64,000 bases of DNA from Sphaerosporella brunnea. Taxonomy: Eukaryota; Ascomycota; Pezizomycetes; Pezizales; Pyronemataceae. This document shows positions 33,252 through 44,689 of this stretch, in pieces. Location: contig VXIS01000058.1 of the NCBI GenBank assembly GCA_008704415.1, positions 124,001 to 188,000 on the forward strand, in the 5' to 3' direction. Numbering within the stretch: the stretch's first letter is position 1; every line of letters begins with the position of its first letter. The notes beneath the pieces are model-generated. The model was not told where the DNA came from, searched no databases, and saw only the letters and a program-made list of their open reading frames with translations. A program made the translations under genes and the position numbers.

Positions 33252-34547
33252 TCAAAACACCACAGCCTCTTCCACAACCTCTCCAACCGCAGCCATCACA
33301 CCCTCAACCCACGCCCTACTCATGCCGGCGCCCAGCGTGTAAGCCGCAGCTAGTACACACTCCCCCTGGCCTCCCGCAACAACACAAAAATCAACCGCAT
33401 TCCCCAGCGGACTAGCGCTTTGGCAGAACACCACCTCCGTTGCCCCGGGCACGTCTACCACCCCCAGATTCGAAATCCCATAGCCAAGCTCTCTCAGCTT
33501 TCCTTCTCTTCCTTCTACATACTTGGTCATATCCCTCGTGTACCGCAGCAGCGCGATTTTGCAGTCTGCGGGGCCGGCGGAGAGACTAGTTGTGATGGTC
33601 GTGGTGACAGCGCGGGCGCGGGAAAATATAGCGCTGGCGGTGGGCATAGTTGCGGACTGAGGAGAATGAAATGGGGAATGGATATGGTCGACGCTACTAG
33701 CCATCACCCCGACCAACGGCGCCGAGAGTGGGAGGTACCGCCGCAGTGAGATGGCGATGCTGCCGCCTACTGCATGGTTGGGCTCGAGGGCCATGATTGC
33801 TACAGCAACCACGGTGTGGAGAAAGGCGGTTATGCTAGTTCCCTCCGACCTGCAGCGCGTCCGCAGCGTTTGCATCTGCGCAGCACCGAGCTTTAAAAGC
33901 TTTATACCTGTGCGGAAGCGCGAGAGGGTTATGCGCGGGCCTGTCCATGTCGGTGCGGATGTCGGCCAGCTAGGCAGTGGGAGCTTGCTGAGGAGTGTAT
34001 GCCAGGAGACAGCGAGGGGGAGGAGGTCTTCGATTGGGGGCAGCAGTTCTGGCTGGCGAGGGGAGTGGGGAGGAGAGGGGCCGAGAACCGCGGACATGAA
34101 GGTGCGCACCACCAACATCCCCGCTTCTCCGTCCATCACTGCGTGGTGCCAGCTGAACAGCACTCTTCCTCCCTCACCCTTCCCCTCTTTACCCCCCATC
34201 CATACCCGCATCCGCCAGCACACCCCGCCACTTGAAAACCCGGTTGATGCTTCCTCCTCCAGCACCCCCTCCACTTCCGAGTCTTCCAGTGCCCCAAGAG
34301 TGAGGGTAAAGGTTTTTGCAACATCGACGAGGTGCAGCCGGGAGAAGGAGGTGCCATTGGGGGTTATGGTGACGGAGAGCACGGCGTGCGTTGAGATGCA
34401 GTGCTGAAGGGCGGTGAATACCGTGCTGCGGGTGAGGATGATGCTGGGGGAGAGCGTGGTGAGGAGGGAGACGCTATTGTGATAGCCTAGGTCGTGACGG
34501 ACTGCGGACCAGCGCTCGAGGGCACCAAGGGGGCGGAGGGGGGTCAT
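33252..34547 (-). CDS. alcohol O-acetyltransferase-like (AATase) acyltransferase
   Basis: Single exon, 431 residues, ATG at 34547. Related to yeast Atf1/Atf2 alcohol acetyltransferases, which make acetate esters from acetyl-CoA and alcohols or acetylate sterols. The catalytic motif HHAVMDG is present with His135 and Asp139 in the HxxxD arrangement, preceded by a basic/Gly loop and VLFSW. The N-terminus LGALERWSAVRHDLGYHNSV is typical of the family (xxExW.xxR...xxxxV). A second-domain strand GISNLGVVDVPG matches the DFG-like or SNLG region near the C-terminus. The length is a little short of Atf1 (525 residues). Gly-rich insertions lie at 105-130. Which alcohol is used cannot be told. Confidence 0.8.
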   Translation of the reverse strand: MTPLRPLGALERWSAVRHDLGYHNSVSLLTTLSPSIILTRSTVFTALQHCISTHAVLSVTITPNGTSFSRLHLVDVAKTFTLTLGALEDSEVEGVLEEEASTGFSSGGVCWRMRVWMGGKEGKGEGGRVLFSWHHAVMDGEAGMLVVRTFMSAVLGPSPPHSPRQPELLPPIEDLLPLAVSWHTLLSKLPLPSWPTSAPTWTGPRITLSRFRTGIKLLKLGAAQMQTLRTRCRSEGTSITAFLHTVVAVAIMALEPNHAVGGSIAISLRRYLPLSAPLVGVMASSVDHIHSPFHSPQSATMPTASAIFSRARAVTTTITTSLSAGPADCKIALLRYTRDMTKYVEGREGKLRELGYGISNLGVVDVPGATEVVFCQSASPLGNAVDFCVVAGGQGECVLAAAYTLGAGMSRAWVEGVMAAVGEVVEEAVVF

Positions 34548-34644
34548 GTGTGGAGATGCGGAGATATGATGAGGTGTGAGGATTTACCCTAGTAATTTAA
34601 GTGCTGCTTTGATCACGGATTCTCACTAGGAGTACCGGTGTGAC

Positions 34645-35896
34645 AGTAGAGTCGATCACATGACTTTCGGACGCGCTGCCCTTTCGGACAAAAGGGTTTA
34701 GCGTGACAGGGGGGTTTTACACCGGCGATATCTCGACAACGAAACATTCCAATTGCCATGAGACTGAAAACAAGGGAAGACTAGATATAAAAGAGTAGAT
34801 TAGTGCAGGGAGCGATGTTTTGGAGAAGATCCTGCTTTTCTCTGGCCACGGAGAGCGTGGTCAGCCGCACTATTGTGGGTCGGGGGTTGCGGCATTGTGT
34901 AGGAGCGAGAGCACTTGCAACTCAGCTGTAACTTGTCTAGAAAATTTCTATAGATGGTATTCAAGGAGTAGAGAGCTTGGGTGAGGGTCCGGGGGCATCC
35001 AGAGCGGGGATAACATCACCGCAGTTCCCGCCGGCATCGCTGCCCACTGCCCGGTAACTAGCACTTTCCTCAAAACGCGCCCTAGAGTGATGCAGGCAGC
35101 CCAAAATACTTCTCCAGTCTGTAGAAAACTTTCCAACATTTACTTGGCCTACTTTCAGCCTCTAATCCCGCTGTTTTGCTGGCACCCCTCAGGACAAAAT
35201 CGACTCGGCGTAGGATAACAGTGTTTGCGACCCTATGGATTCTATACTATTTCTAATCGCTCTCTAGTTACAGAGAGAAGAATGTCAGGAAGTTTGAGCC
35301 CATTTGAAAAGCTTTCTGAATTTTCTCCGCCTAGCTAAGTCTTACCTGAGCGGACGCACCACGCCTCCAAACAGTATGTTCAGCGGCCGCAAAACCCACC
35401 AAAAAATCGTATTCAAGTGCCCCCAGGCCTTGGCAGGCTGTGTAACCTCTAAAGTGAGTGTACTCGGCCTGGGTGTCATGGGGGGTGGGCGGCGATGCCG
35501 GCGGGAACGGCGGTGATGTTATCCCCGCTCTGGATGCCCCCGGACCTTCACCCAAGCTTCTTAATCCTTGAAGACCATCTATAGATATTTTCTAGACAAC
35601 TTACAGCCAAGTCATTGGTGTTCTCGCACTTACTGGATCTTACAGAATGCCACAGTTTTTTGCTCGCAATATTGCAGCTGACTACGCTCTCCGTGGCCAG
35701 AGAAAAGCAGGATCTTCTCCAAAACATCGCTCCCTGCACTAATCTACTCTTTTATATCTAGTCTTCCCTTGTTTTCAGTCTCATGGCAATTGGATGTTTT
35801 GTTGTCGAGATATCACCGGTGTAAGACCCCCCTGTCACGCTAAACCCTTTTGTCCGAAAGGGCAGCGCGTCCGAAAGTCATGTGATCGACTCTACT
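34645..35896. mobile_element. foldback element with ~400-bp inverted arms
   Basis: The arms 34645-35049 and 35487-35896 are inverted copies of each other. The outer part is nearly identical over about 230 bp (for example AGTAGAGTCGATCACATGAC, GGACAAAAGGGTTTAGCGTG and the CAGGGAGCGATGTTTTGGAG block). The inner part is more diverged but still alignable (GGTCCGGGGGCATCCAGAGC, GTTCCCGCCGGCATCG). The 437-bp spacer has no gene, and conceptual ORFs are mirrored remnants. I see no target duplication. The structure suggests a foldback or long-TIR non-autonomous DNA transposon; the superfamily is unknown. Confidence 0.85.
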
Positions 35897-36983
35897 TCTC
35901 TACCATACCAAAATAGGGATGTACTGTTCCCGAATGGGAGGGCAGCCACCTTAAGCGCCAGGAACGACTGCTCATGAGGGCAATTTGTGGCGCAGCATTT
36001 GTCATATGACAGCCAAGACTTGACGACTTGACATGACAAATGACTTACCCACCACAGTTTCTGGAGTTGTTGCATGGCTCCATGCTTGCCACTAGCTATG
36101 GAGGAGCGATCGTGGGGCTCCTAGAGTATACGGATCCTGGCTCTGAGGAGGAGATGGCCATGGTGGGATTCAGTACATACGATGTCACTCGCTGGGAATT
36201 AATCAACAGCTCTCCACAGGAGAAAATTGTATGGGAGAAAACGATACCTTGAGGTTAGGTTCTATCCACATGGCCTCTCCCGTAGGCTCAAAGATTCTGC
36301 CAAATCTCACCGGCCGCCACAAACACTCATCTCCTCTTTCATTCGCGTTCTACATCTCAATTCATACTACAGAGTCTACGCAAGCATGTAATTATTACAC
36401 CACTGCCGACCCAAACAATAAGTCTTCTTGATCGCTATTTAGCTGTGGCGTGCATGTGGCTGAGGCGCCACAACAACTCCGTGGAGGACTTGCCAGCGCC
36501 TGAAGAACTTACTCTCGTCTGAATGAGCCATAGAATGCCCCGTAAGTTACTCTGCTACATATCGATGCTCTGGAGTTCCCTTATCCGCCGGAAACGCTCA
36601 GAACTAAAGTAATCTACCGGGCAATGAGTATGGTACAAAAGTCGGCTGTGGCATATCTTTTGCGGCAGTCGGAAGTTTTTCCCACACACCACCAGTGCAG
36701 TATGTACTCTATATGCATGGCTGCTAAAGAGCTAGGTACCTGCTCACCTACCTAACTACTTTACTCTCTCTCCACACGGATACGACTCTATGAGATTGCT
36801 AAGCTGGGTCGCTTTACCCATGCAAAAATCTCATCGGTAGAAGAACTACTGGGCTTGATCATGAGGAGAAGCTGAGTACCTACTACCTAGCCACAGGGAA
36901 ATAGCGAAACACGGTTCACAAAGACTTACCCCAAGGCACTATGAGAAATACCACCCAATCAGCTCCAGGACCAACGCAGTACT
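35897..36983. other. spacer, no supported gene
   Basis: Short + frames at 36040-36252 and 36231-36431 show no domain. A-rich and CTACCTA-rich stretches are present near 36720-36900. Nothing else is recognised. Confidence 0.35.
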
Positions 36984-38835
36984 CTACACTAAACACTTAA
37001 TTGAACCCAATAGAGCAATATGAGTGATATTCCGTGCCACAATGTTAGGGATAGCACGGCGCCGCCTGACCTGCATAACCATCTTGGCACGAGTATGTGG
37101 GTGCATCTTGGATCCTGTCCCTGCCTCGTGTCTGCTCCCATCCCATCCGTATACGGGTATCTTGGGCCTCTCACTGTTCTGCTCCCGACCCTCCCCGTTA
37201 CATATTGTGCATTGGTAAATTTCACCTTGCCACAGTGTGAACATATTTTTACTGGACTCCACTTTTATTGCACAGTCGACGATGTAAAAATTTCCGCTCC
37301 AATTCGCAGGCAAGTTTTGTTCGGTTGTCCAGGTATAGCACCACCGGTGCGCACCTCGCTCCTTGTGGCAATATCGTGCATAGTTGATGCCGAAAGCTCC
37401 CTGAGGAGGTGCTGGATCTGCACTTTGGAATTTATAGAATCCATTTTTAACACAGCCGTTAGTCATTATCGGTAGCTCTATTCCCCATAATCTCAACCCT
37501 TGATCCATCGTGAAGGAAGTCTGGTTAGAATCCATCAATTTTTTGATGTCAACAACACACTCTCAATTTGGTCATATTCTACGGTAGCGCAAATGCACAA
37601 CGGCTGACATATTCAAATCCGTTAAGTGCTGTAGGCGGTGCTCCCAGTGCATTGGCAACTGTTTGAGCCCACATGATGAAAGGACAGTGACGAGATCCTG
37701 GTGTGTACCCAACAAGACTGAAGATACCCGGATCGTCCATGTGAATACTCTTCCTTATTTAAATACATTTCCCAACAATGTCATTTGCCCACTCAAGGAC
37801 AGCTGACTCAGCGCAGAAGTTGCGTATGACCATGAGAACAATTTCTCCAGTCTTGCTGTCCCGCACAATTACACCTTCGTCGGCTTTCACTACTAGCTTC
37901 CAGTTGTTGGGATCGTTGTCGATGATGAATTTGCCGAGGTGTTTGGTACGGTTGGGACGGTCATCGGTGAGCTTTTTATTGGCGAAGTACAAGTGCCACT
38001 CGGCTAAGACTGAAACTGAGGCACCAGACAGCCAGTCATTGGCTGGAGGGAATCGTTGCTCGTGAAAATTGTTAAGGCTGATGGTTGGCACTTTTGCCAA
38101 CTTGTTATCCTGCTTGTGTGGCTTCAGAGCAAGCTTGAGCAACTTGATGTCGTTGTTCCTCCGTAGTTTGTAGCGACCCTGCTGTCTTTGACGTTCACTC
38201 CTGGGCTGCGAGGCAGTTGGGAAACTGCGCTTTATGGCTCTCCAGACCGTGAAGCATTTGAGCGCACATCTCTTTGGGTTCACCAACACCCGCTCCCTTG
38301 GAGGAAGCAGCCTCCATATACCAGGTCTCCAAGACAAACTCCAAATCCTTGCGGTACTGTATGATTTCGCAAAGTATTGTAGTGCCCAGGGAGTTTTTTC
38401 CAACTGCTCGAGCACGTAGTAGACTCAGTTCCTTTACTACAAGTTAGCGTTATCAAACACAACACCAAGAGCCAGCACCAAAAGCCAACACCGAGAGCCA
38501 ACGCCGAGCCAATATCCTGCAGCATGGAAGCACACGGGAGGCTGCCACACTAAGTGTAGACGTATTCCAAGAGATTGGTATGTACAAGTGCAATCCAGCT
38601 TGAAGATACTGCTCCAATACCGAGCTCCTCCAACGCCGAGCGCTTCTGCCAAGGACGCGAGTAACAATACATACCAGTGTTCAGCCTGTCTAGCCTTGCG
38701 GTTAGGCTGAGCCTCCGCTGCTGGGAATGTGCGACTGGGATCCTTTGTTGGGAGTGGTGGTGGTGGAGTCGGTGGTGGGAGTTTGCAAGGTTGGAGGAGG
38801 TGGAGAAGGCGTTGGGCGATGTCGGAGACGCTCAA
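36984..38835 (-). pseudogene. broken multi-domain fungal gene of a repeated family
   Basis: Coding-like pieces follow one another on the minus strand but in different frames. First 38835-38673 (MSVSDIAQRLLHLLQP, Pro-rich, SRTFPAAEAQPNRKARQAEH) ends at a good donor GTATGT; an acceptor with GCTAAC...TTGTAG lies at about 38440. Then comes LLRARAVGKNSLGTTILCEI and LEFVLETWYMEAASSKGAGV, ending in a stop near 38210. A shifted frame follows to 37759 (LSGASVSVLAEWHLYFANKK, VIVRDSKTGEIVLMVIRNFC). A short DDPGIFSLVGYTPGSRH piece comes next. The last ORF, 37535-36984, has FGINYARYCHKERGAHRWCY then TWTTEQN and FYIVDCAIKVES. Frame changes and stops indicate decay, although undetected introns could bridge some. 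The last block vaguely recalls expanded 2-oxoglutarate-dioxygenase-like fungal families; this is unverified. Confidence 0.5.
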
Positions 38836-39320
38836 TCACTCCATCTGATATTAACCGCCACCCCCCTGTTCAAGCTCTGGCGACGTCTTGACGCCGGTAG
38901 ATGGGATAGACAGCCACATGAAATAGCCCTGGCCATGGAACCAACCGTATTCTGCAGCGAGATGCGGCTTGTCTCCGAATGGTAGACAAGACTTCGCGGT
39001 CCTCCGTCCCCAGATTGATTGGTCGTCGGAGCGGCCGGCATACCCGACGATTCGTTTTCTTCTTTTCTTCCTTCCAAAGTGCAGTCCATTATTGGACAGC
39101 GATGCCGTCACGCTAGTGCTGTATCTGGGGTTGAGGAAGCCAATCAAGTGATTTTTTCTACTGAATAGAAGTAAACCAGTAGCCATGGTCGTGACGCCTA
39201 TCTTCACTGCTCATCACTCGCTACTAGAAAGAAAAAGAAAAAGAAAGAAAAACACAAAAAACACTCTCAAATTCCACAGCCATCCAGGTATATATATAAA
39301 GCGCAACCGCAACGAACGCC
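38836..39320. other. spacer between broken gene and TOF1
   Basis: A minus ORF (38851-39207, 118 codons) overlaps other frames and has no domain. A-rich DNA near 39230-39270 is the TOF1 3' flank. Confidence 0.35.
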
Positions 39321-42300
39321 CTACTCCTCATCATCATCACTATCCACAATCACAGCTTTCCTCCTGGGCGCAGGTCTAACTGGGGCCTCCTCCTCCTCCT
39401 CCTCCTCCTCCTCCTCCTCCTCCTCCTCCTCATCATCATCATCACTAACAACCACAACCGCACTACTCCTCCTCATCTTCGGTGCGGGGGTAGCACTAGC
39501 ACTACTTCCTTCATCATCATCATCATCAGAGACAACTACAACATCGCTCTCCTCTGCATCAAAAATACTCTTCCTCCCATTCTTCCGTCTCTTCTTCCTC
39601 ATCGGGGCGGCCTCTTCCATCTCCACATCAAAGCTTGACCTCCTCCTCCCCTTCTGTTTCCCAGCAGCAGGGTCATTAATCTGTCTCGGGCCCATAGCTC
39701 TAATATCCCTCTCCCTCTCAAAGAAAAGACGATCCCGTTCCTCATCATCCTCGTCATCAGAGCCTCTAACATACAGCTCGCTCTTAATCCTAGCAAGCCT
39801 CGCCTTTTCGGCCGCGCGCCGCTTCTCCCGTTTCTCGCGCTGCAGCTCGGAAAGGAGCTCGTCTTCGAGCTCGACCTGCGGCCTGCCCTTGCGGCTGCCT
39901 CGCTTCTTTTCCTTTTCCGCGGTGCTTTTCCGCGCCGTGGGCCCGCCGGGGGCGAACGGGTTTTCGGCGTCGTCGTCTGAGGAGGAGGCGTCGCTTTCGG
40001 AGGAGAGGGCGTCGCGGGTGCGACGGGTGTTTTTGCGGGCGAGGAGGTCCGCGGCTGTGACGCCGTCTTCATAGACGGGGGGATCGTTGGCATGTTTCTG
40101 GAGGGCGGTGAGATGTTCCTCCAGAAGCGTTGAGGAGAGAGGGGACGGGAAGAGCCATTTGGTATCCGGGGTTTCGTTCGCATCCCCCGGTTCTGCGCCG
40201 ACAAGTTTTAATAGTAGACGGAGGTGGGCGTCTTTGAAAATAGCCTTTTTGCGGGCGTCGGTGCTGGGGCCGATGATGATTTCCGGTGGCGGGGGTGCTG
40301 GCGGGGCTGGGTCTTCGGAAGGAGGGGCTTCGAGTTGGCATGCTGCCGCTTCGTCTTCCCACATTTTCCGCTCGTTGACCGCTTTTTTGAGAACGTCTTT
40401 GAGCCATTCTACGTCTGAAGAGTTGTTGTCGTCTAGCAATGCGGCCACGGCGACTCCGATCTGTTCTGAGTGGCTCATGTTTGCGCTGGGCTTGACCTGG
40501 AGCTCTGCCGCGGCGCGCGGCCGGGAGATGTGGACTTCCTTTTCTTCGCCGTATTGGAGGTAGTGGACGGTAGAATTTAGTTTTGTGAAGAGGAGTTCGA
40601 CATACATCGTCGGTTCTGCCTCGAGCTTCTTGAAGAGTTTGCGCAGGAAATGTTTTGCAAACTGGTCCACCTGTTTATACGCGGGATGGCTTCTCGGCAT
40701 AGCCTGGGAGCCCTGCATCATCTGGTAGAGCAGGTCGACAAGATCGATACGATAGAGTAGAACCTCCATTTTACGTTTCTCAAAGATGCGGTGCAGCATC
40801 TTGATGGCGCGCATGACTTGGGACTCGTTGAGTTCTTTGTAGAATCCGAGATAGGAGATGAAGGTATTGATGCAGTTCTGGTTCAGGTATTTGGCCTCGA
40901 ACTTTTTGAAGTCGAAGGATCGCTCGACTACCGCGCGTTTACTAGCCGCCCGGAGCTCGTCGTCGTTTTCTTCCCTTGATGCGTCTTCGCCTAGTTCTTT
41001 GGCCTTTTCGTTCCGCTTTTTGGTTTGGCGTTGACGGGAACGCACAAACATGTGCTCGTGCTGTTGGGAATACTTTTCTAGCAGTTTGAGGTGGACGTGC
41101 ACCATCTCTATGCAATCTTCAAGCCACCTGAGCTGCCGTCAGTAACTACAGTTGAAGAATCACGAGTTAAAACTGACCTGAATGGCTGCTTCGTGTAGGA
41201 TCGGCAAATGTTGTACATCAAGTCCATAGTCGCCTCCTCGTAGAAAAGACGGTTCTGGATGTTTTCAGCAATCTCTTGATCATCCTCGATCGGGGATAGA
41301 GCCATGTCCTGGACGGTGTAAAGAATCTGTGTGAAGCATCTCATTCCTGCCTGCAATTCAGTCCACTGCTTCAGGTCGAACCATTCCGTCATCTTCCTGT
41401 GAAGGCAGACGAGAAACTCCTGGTTCAACACCGTGGCAACAACCCCAAAGCTGTCGTCAGCCGCGGTAGGTAGGCCTTTTTCCTTGCGTTCCTTGGCAGC
41501 GATTCTCCGCCGGACCCGTTCTGCCTCAAGGAACCAGGCAACTAGGTAAAAGTACTGCCTCACATGCATGTCGAGAAGCCGCTCAACGTCCCGGTCAATA
41601 GCCTTACGAATCGCCAGGAACAGAGGGTTGAAGCTTGAGTCGACGAAGTCCTCAACGAACTGCCTGATATTCTGCTTTGCGGTGACATCCAAGGTTACAG
41701 ACATGTCGAAGTCCGTCTTCTTCGAGACTCCTTTGATATCTGCCCCACGCGGCTTTTTCCACTTCTTGGTGTTGTCAAGCTTTTCTAGCCCGGTGGATTT
41801 ACCAAGCAAGGCACCCTGTCCGGAAACAAATGATCTCGTACCGTCGGTACGCTCCATCCAAATGGTTGTGCCGAACCGGTGGTGCCGTGTCGATTTCCCG
41901 CTGGCGTTTTTCCGCTTCATATCGTCTTCCATTTTCAGCAGCATCGTCAGGTCATTCCCGCGCTTTTCGTTCTCCTGCTTTTCCGTCCTAAAAACGCTCT
42001 CCACATCCAAGCCCTTGAGGAGATGGTAAACAACCTCCATAACCACCGTATCATGTGCTCGGAAATCGTCCGCAACCCCGGAGGCAATCGTGAGCAACAG
42101 ATCGAACACGTTCTGGTCAGCATAGGCATTGATGGTGGCACTACGGTTCATTTCTTCCCCAGTATCATTCTCGTGGGGTGCTGGGTGCTCAATGATAGCG
42201 ATGTTCCGGAGCGTATAGAGGACCAGCTTGATAACACCTTCATCTCGGAGCCCCCGATCAAAAGCAGGCATTGCCATTGCCGGTAATCCAGCGCGGATAA

Positions 42301-42864
42301 TGTCCTTCAAAATCTTCCCGGACCGATGCTGCACGATAGCCTTTTTGTAGCCCGCCTGGGCGTGCCGTAGCACGGGGATATGCCGATGGTGGTTCACCGT
42401 CATCTGGTCATTGTGTTTATCGAAAGGCCACGTCAGGGGTGCCAGCAATTCAACTTCAAAACATCAGTTCCATAACCACGGCTTAAGAAGGAGTGGGGGG
42501 AGGGAATCATACGGCACGCAACCGCCAGCCTATGTTTCGGCTTAACATTTGTATGTTCCTCCTTCCACATCGCCAAAATCTCCAACAAGTCACCCTTGAC
42601 CAGATTCGACTCGCTGAGGCAGCGGGCGACATCGTAGCGGTTCAGTTTCTCATCGTAAAGCTTCAACCATCTCCTCAAGTCCTTCAAACACGCAAGCGCG
42701 TCGTCTCCCAGCGTGTACGTTCCCTGCTCATCGGTGCTGGCGCCTCCGAGTGCCGTGCAGAGCGAGTATATGTGTGCTCGGATCAGGGGATCGACAACTT
42801 CGCCACGGATGATCGAGGAGGGTGGTTCGTCTGAAATCGGCGGTATGATGTCTTCGGGTGGCAT
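39321..42864 (-). CDS. TOF1: Tof1/Swi1/Timeless replication fork protection protein
   Basis: Subunit of the fork protection complex with Csm3/Swi3, needed for replication pausing, checkpoint signalling and cohesion. Three exons (42864-42513, 42453-41178, 41127-39321) with introns of 59 and 50 nt give 1144 residues. Both splice joins restore family sequence: VAC|LELLAPLTWPFD and KQPFR|WLEDCIEMVHVH. The N-terminal Timeless domain is clear (LCTALGG, LKDLRRWLKLYDEK.NRYDVARCL, ILKDIIRAGLPAMAM, LVLYTLRNIAII). The middle has YLNQNCINTFISYLGFYKEL and LKDAHLRLLLKLVG-like (KDAHLRLLLKLVGAEP). The C-terminal 300 residues are acidic and basic low-complexity with several nuclear-localisation-like clusters and runs of Asp/Glu coded by (CCT)n on the + strand. 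Length matches fungal Tof1. Confidence 0.95.
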
Positions 42865-42985
42865 TGCGGCGATGGCGGTGTTCAGTGGATCGGAGACGTG
42901 ACATGGAAGACGCGGAGCGCGTAAATTGTAGCGGCTGGTCTGTGCGCGGATGTCACGTGATGAGATGGGTTGAGATGGGGCAAGA

Positions 42986-42994
42986 TTTATTTAT
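42986..42994. repeat. 9-bp target site duplication, left
   Basis: TTTATTTAT directly before the left end of MULE 2. The identical copy is at 44066-44074. The site is AT-rich, as is common for insertion targets. Confidence 0.85.
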
Positions 42995-44065
42995 CGGCTT
43001 TTATGCCCCGTACCCCCCAAAACATAGCGAAATGTCCAACGTACCCCCCCGAAGTCTTTTTTATGCCCCATACCCCCCAATGCCCTCACCTCAAATTGTG
43101 ACTCGAGATTATCAGTGCTTTTCCCGCACCAATACACCACCTATTCACCCTCGTGCTGACACCATATCAACACTGCTGTCGGTCAGTTTCTTCGTACCCA
43201 ACAATGTCGACACACTGGCAGCCAGAAACCACAATCCCGACCGCAACCATCGTAACTGCTACCACTGTGACCGCGACCCTGGCAACTAGGGTGGGGGCAG
43301 TGCATGTTGGGCAGCGGTTCCCCCATTTCAACATTTCAAAGAATACCTCGCGCTCCTGAAGACTTCCATTCCTTACGCCGGTGGCAATACTGTACGCATG
43401 AGAACCGGTAGCCATATAAAAATTTCAGTTTTACAAATCAATGACAGGCAGTTTTTTTACTGTGCACCTTGATGCTCGCACCTGTGCCTGTACACGCTTT
43501 CAAGATACGGATATCCCTTGTGGGCATGCAGTTGCGGTCATTAACTGTCTCAAAAAACCTCCTCTGGACTATATGCCTAGGTTTGTGCATGCGCACAGCT
43601 GGCTGCGTACCTACAGTGCTGATATGGCCATCTGAAGAAGGCTGCCGATCAGCGTATCACACAGATGGTTGATGATACAGCCCGGGGCCAAGCTGGGAAC
43701 TTCAACCACGACGAGTCTGATTCTGACTCAGAGCAGTCAGATCTTCCAATTGAACGGTGTGAACCTGTAAAGGTTTAGGTCACTATGCATCGAAGTGCAG
43801 AGAGGCCCATATGTAAGGAGTGGGGGAAGGGTGCACGAGCGGAACACGGAGCGATCTGCAGAAAGGAGCTGAGCTACCGCCTGGTTTCTCTTTTTTTGCG
43901 CCGTCAATTTAGTACTTCCTTTAAGCTATGAGGACGATGCTATTGTGAGGTGCACGCATTGGGAGGTGGGTTGGGGGTTCTGGGGGGTATGGGGCATAAA
44001 AAAACTTCGGTGGGGGTACGCTGGACAATTCGCTATGTTTTGGGGGGTACGGGGCATAAAAGCCG
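42995..44065 (+). mobile_element. Mutator-like element 2 (non-autonomous)
   Basis: A 1071-bp element with inverted ends of about 88 bp, nearly identical, beginning CGGCTTTTATGCCCCGTACC and containing a second TATGCCCCATACCCCCC block. It lies between perfect 9-bp duplications TTTATTTAT, which is the MULE hallmark. It inserted within about 130 bp of the TOF1 start codon, in its upstream region. Its ends share the TACCCCCC style with MULE 1 but not its sequence. Confidence 0.92.
43310..43815 (+). pseudogene. MULE transposase remnant: N-terminal stub, SWIM finger, zinc knuckle
   Basis: The GQRF..FQHFKEYLALLKTS MuDR-type start is joined almost directly to GSHIKISVLQINDRQFFTV, followed by the SWIM zinc finger CACTRFQDTDIPCGHAVAVI (CxC...CxH). 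After that comes DYMPRFVHAHSWLRTY, then, after a frame change, a CCHC knuckle ending CKGLGHYASKC. The DDE core that normally lies between N-terminal domain and SWIM is deleted. At least two frameshifts are needed to read it through, so it is not functional. Confidence 0.8.
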
Positions 44066-44689
44066 TTTATTTATTTATTTAAGTATCTATTATTCCTTTC
44101 GGCATGCAGAACGAGGCAATAGATATAGCTATCTCTCATTCCACTTGCTGGCTGAAAGACTCCGATGAAACATGATGGATGACTCGCATCTGAAACTGAA
44201 TTCAAACCATCTGCTTCATCGGCCCGGTTTTACGTCCACTGGTTAAAGGCGTGGAAGATCCACGTGGAAAATTCAGGCCATAGATGCCCCAACTGTGCTC
44301 CTCGCTCCGTAACTTTCTTTGTTTACAGTTATTAAAGGAGCTACTTCACAGGCCGAGGAGAGAGAAAAAGAGAGAAAGAGAAAAGAGAGAAAGAGAGAAG
44401 AGAGAAAGCCTGCACGTGCATCTATGTATGTAGCAACAGCTCCAATATTCAACAAGCACATCAGAAAATCTGTCAGAGAAGCGGCAATCATATTTTCAGT
44501 CGGCCTCGCAACTAGTACTAAGTAATGCCCTAATGTAAGGTAAGCAGTAAGATAGTAATTTACAGCCTTAATAGATCCCACATCCGCCAGATTTTTACCG
44601 AGATTAAGAGTCGAGGTATTGGTACAAACACATGCAAGAAGAAGGGGCTGCCCAAGAAACCTCCAATAGCCTTGAGTTGAGTCGAGGTT
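44066..44689. other. spacer right of MULE 2
   Basis: Begins with the second TTTATTTAT duplication (44066-44074). It contains a GAGA-rich purine tract (44353-44407) and no supported gene. The 44273-44581 minus ORF derives from that tract. Confidence 0.4.

Noticed and set aside
33240..33260. CAGTGTTGTCA word resembling a hAT end
   Set aside because: Only 11 bp match, with no partner end, no duplication and no subterminal repeats, so taken as chance.
33751..34407. 218-codon + strand ORF
   Set aside because: Antisense to the acetyltransferase, which carries the HHAVMDG motif on the minus strand.
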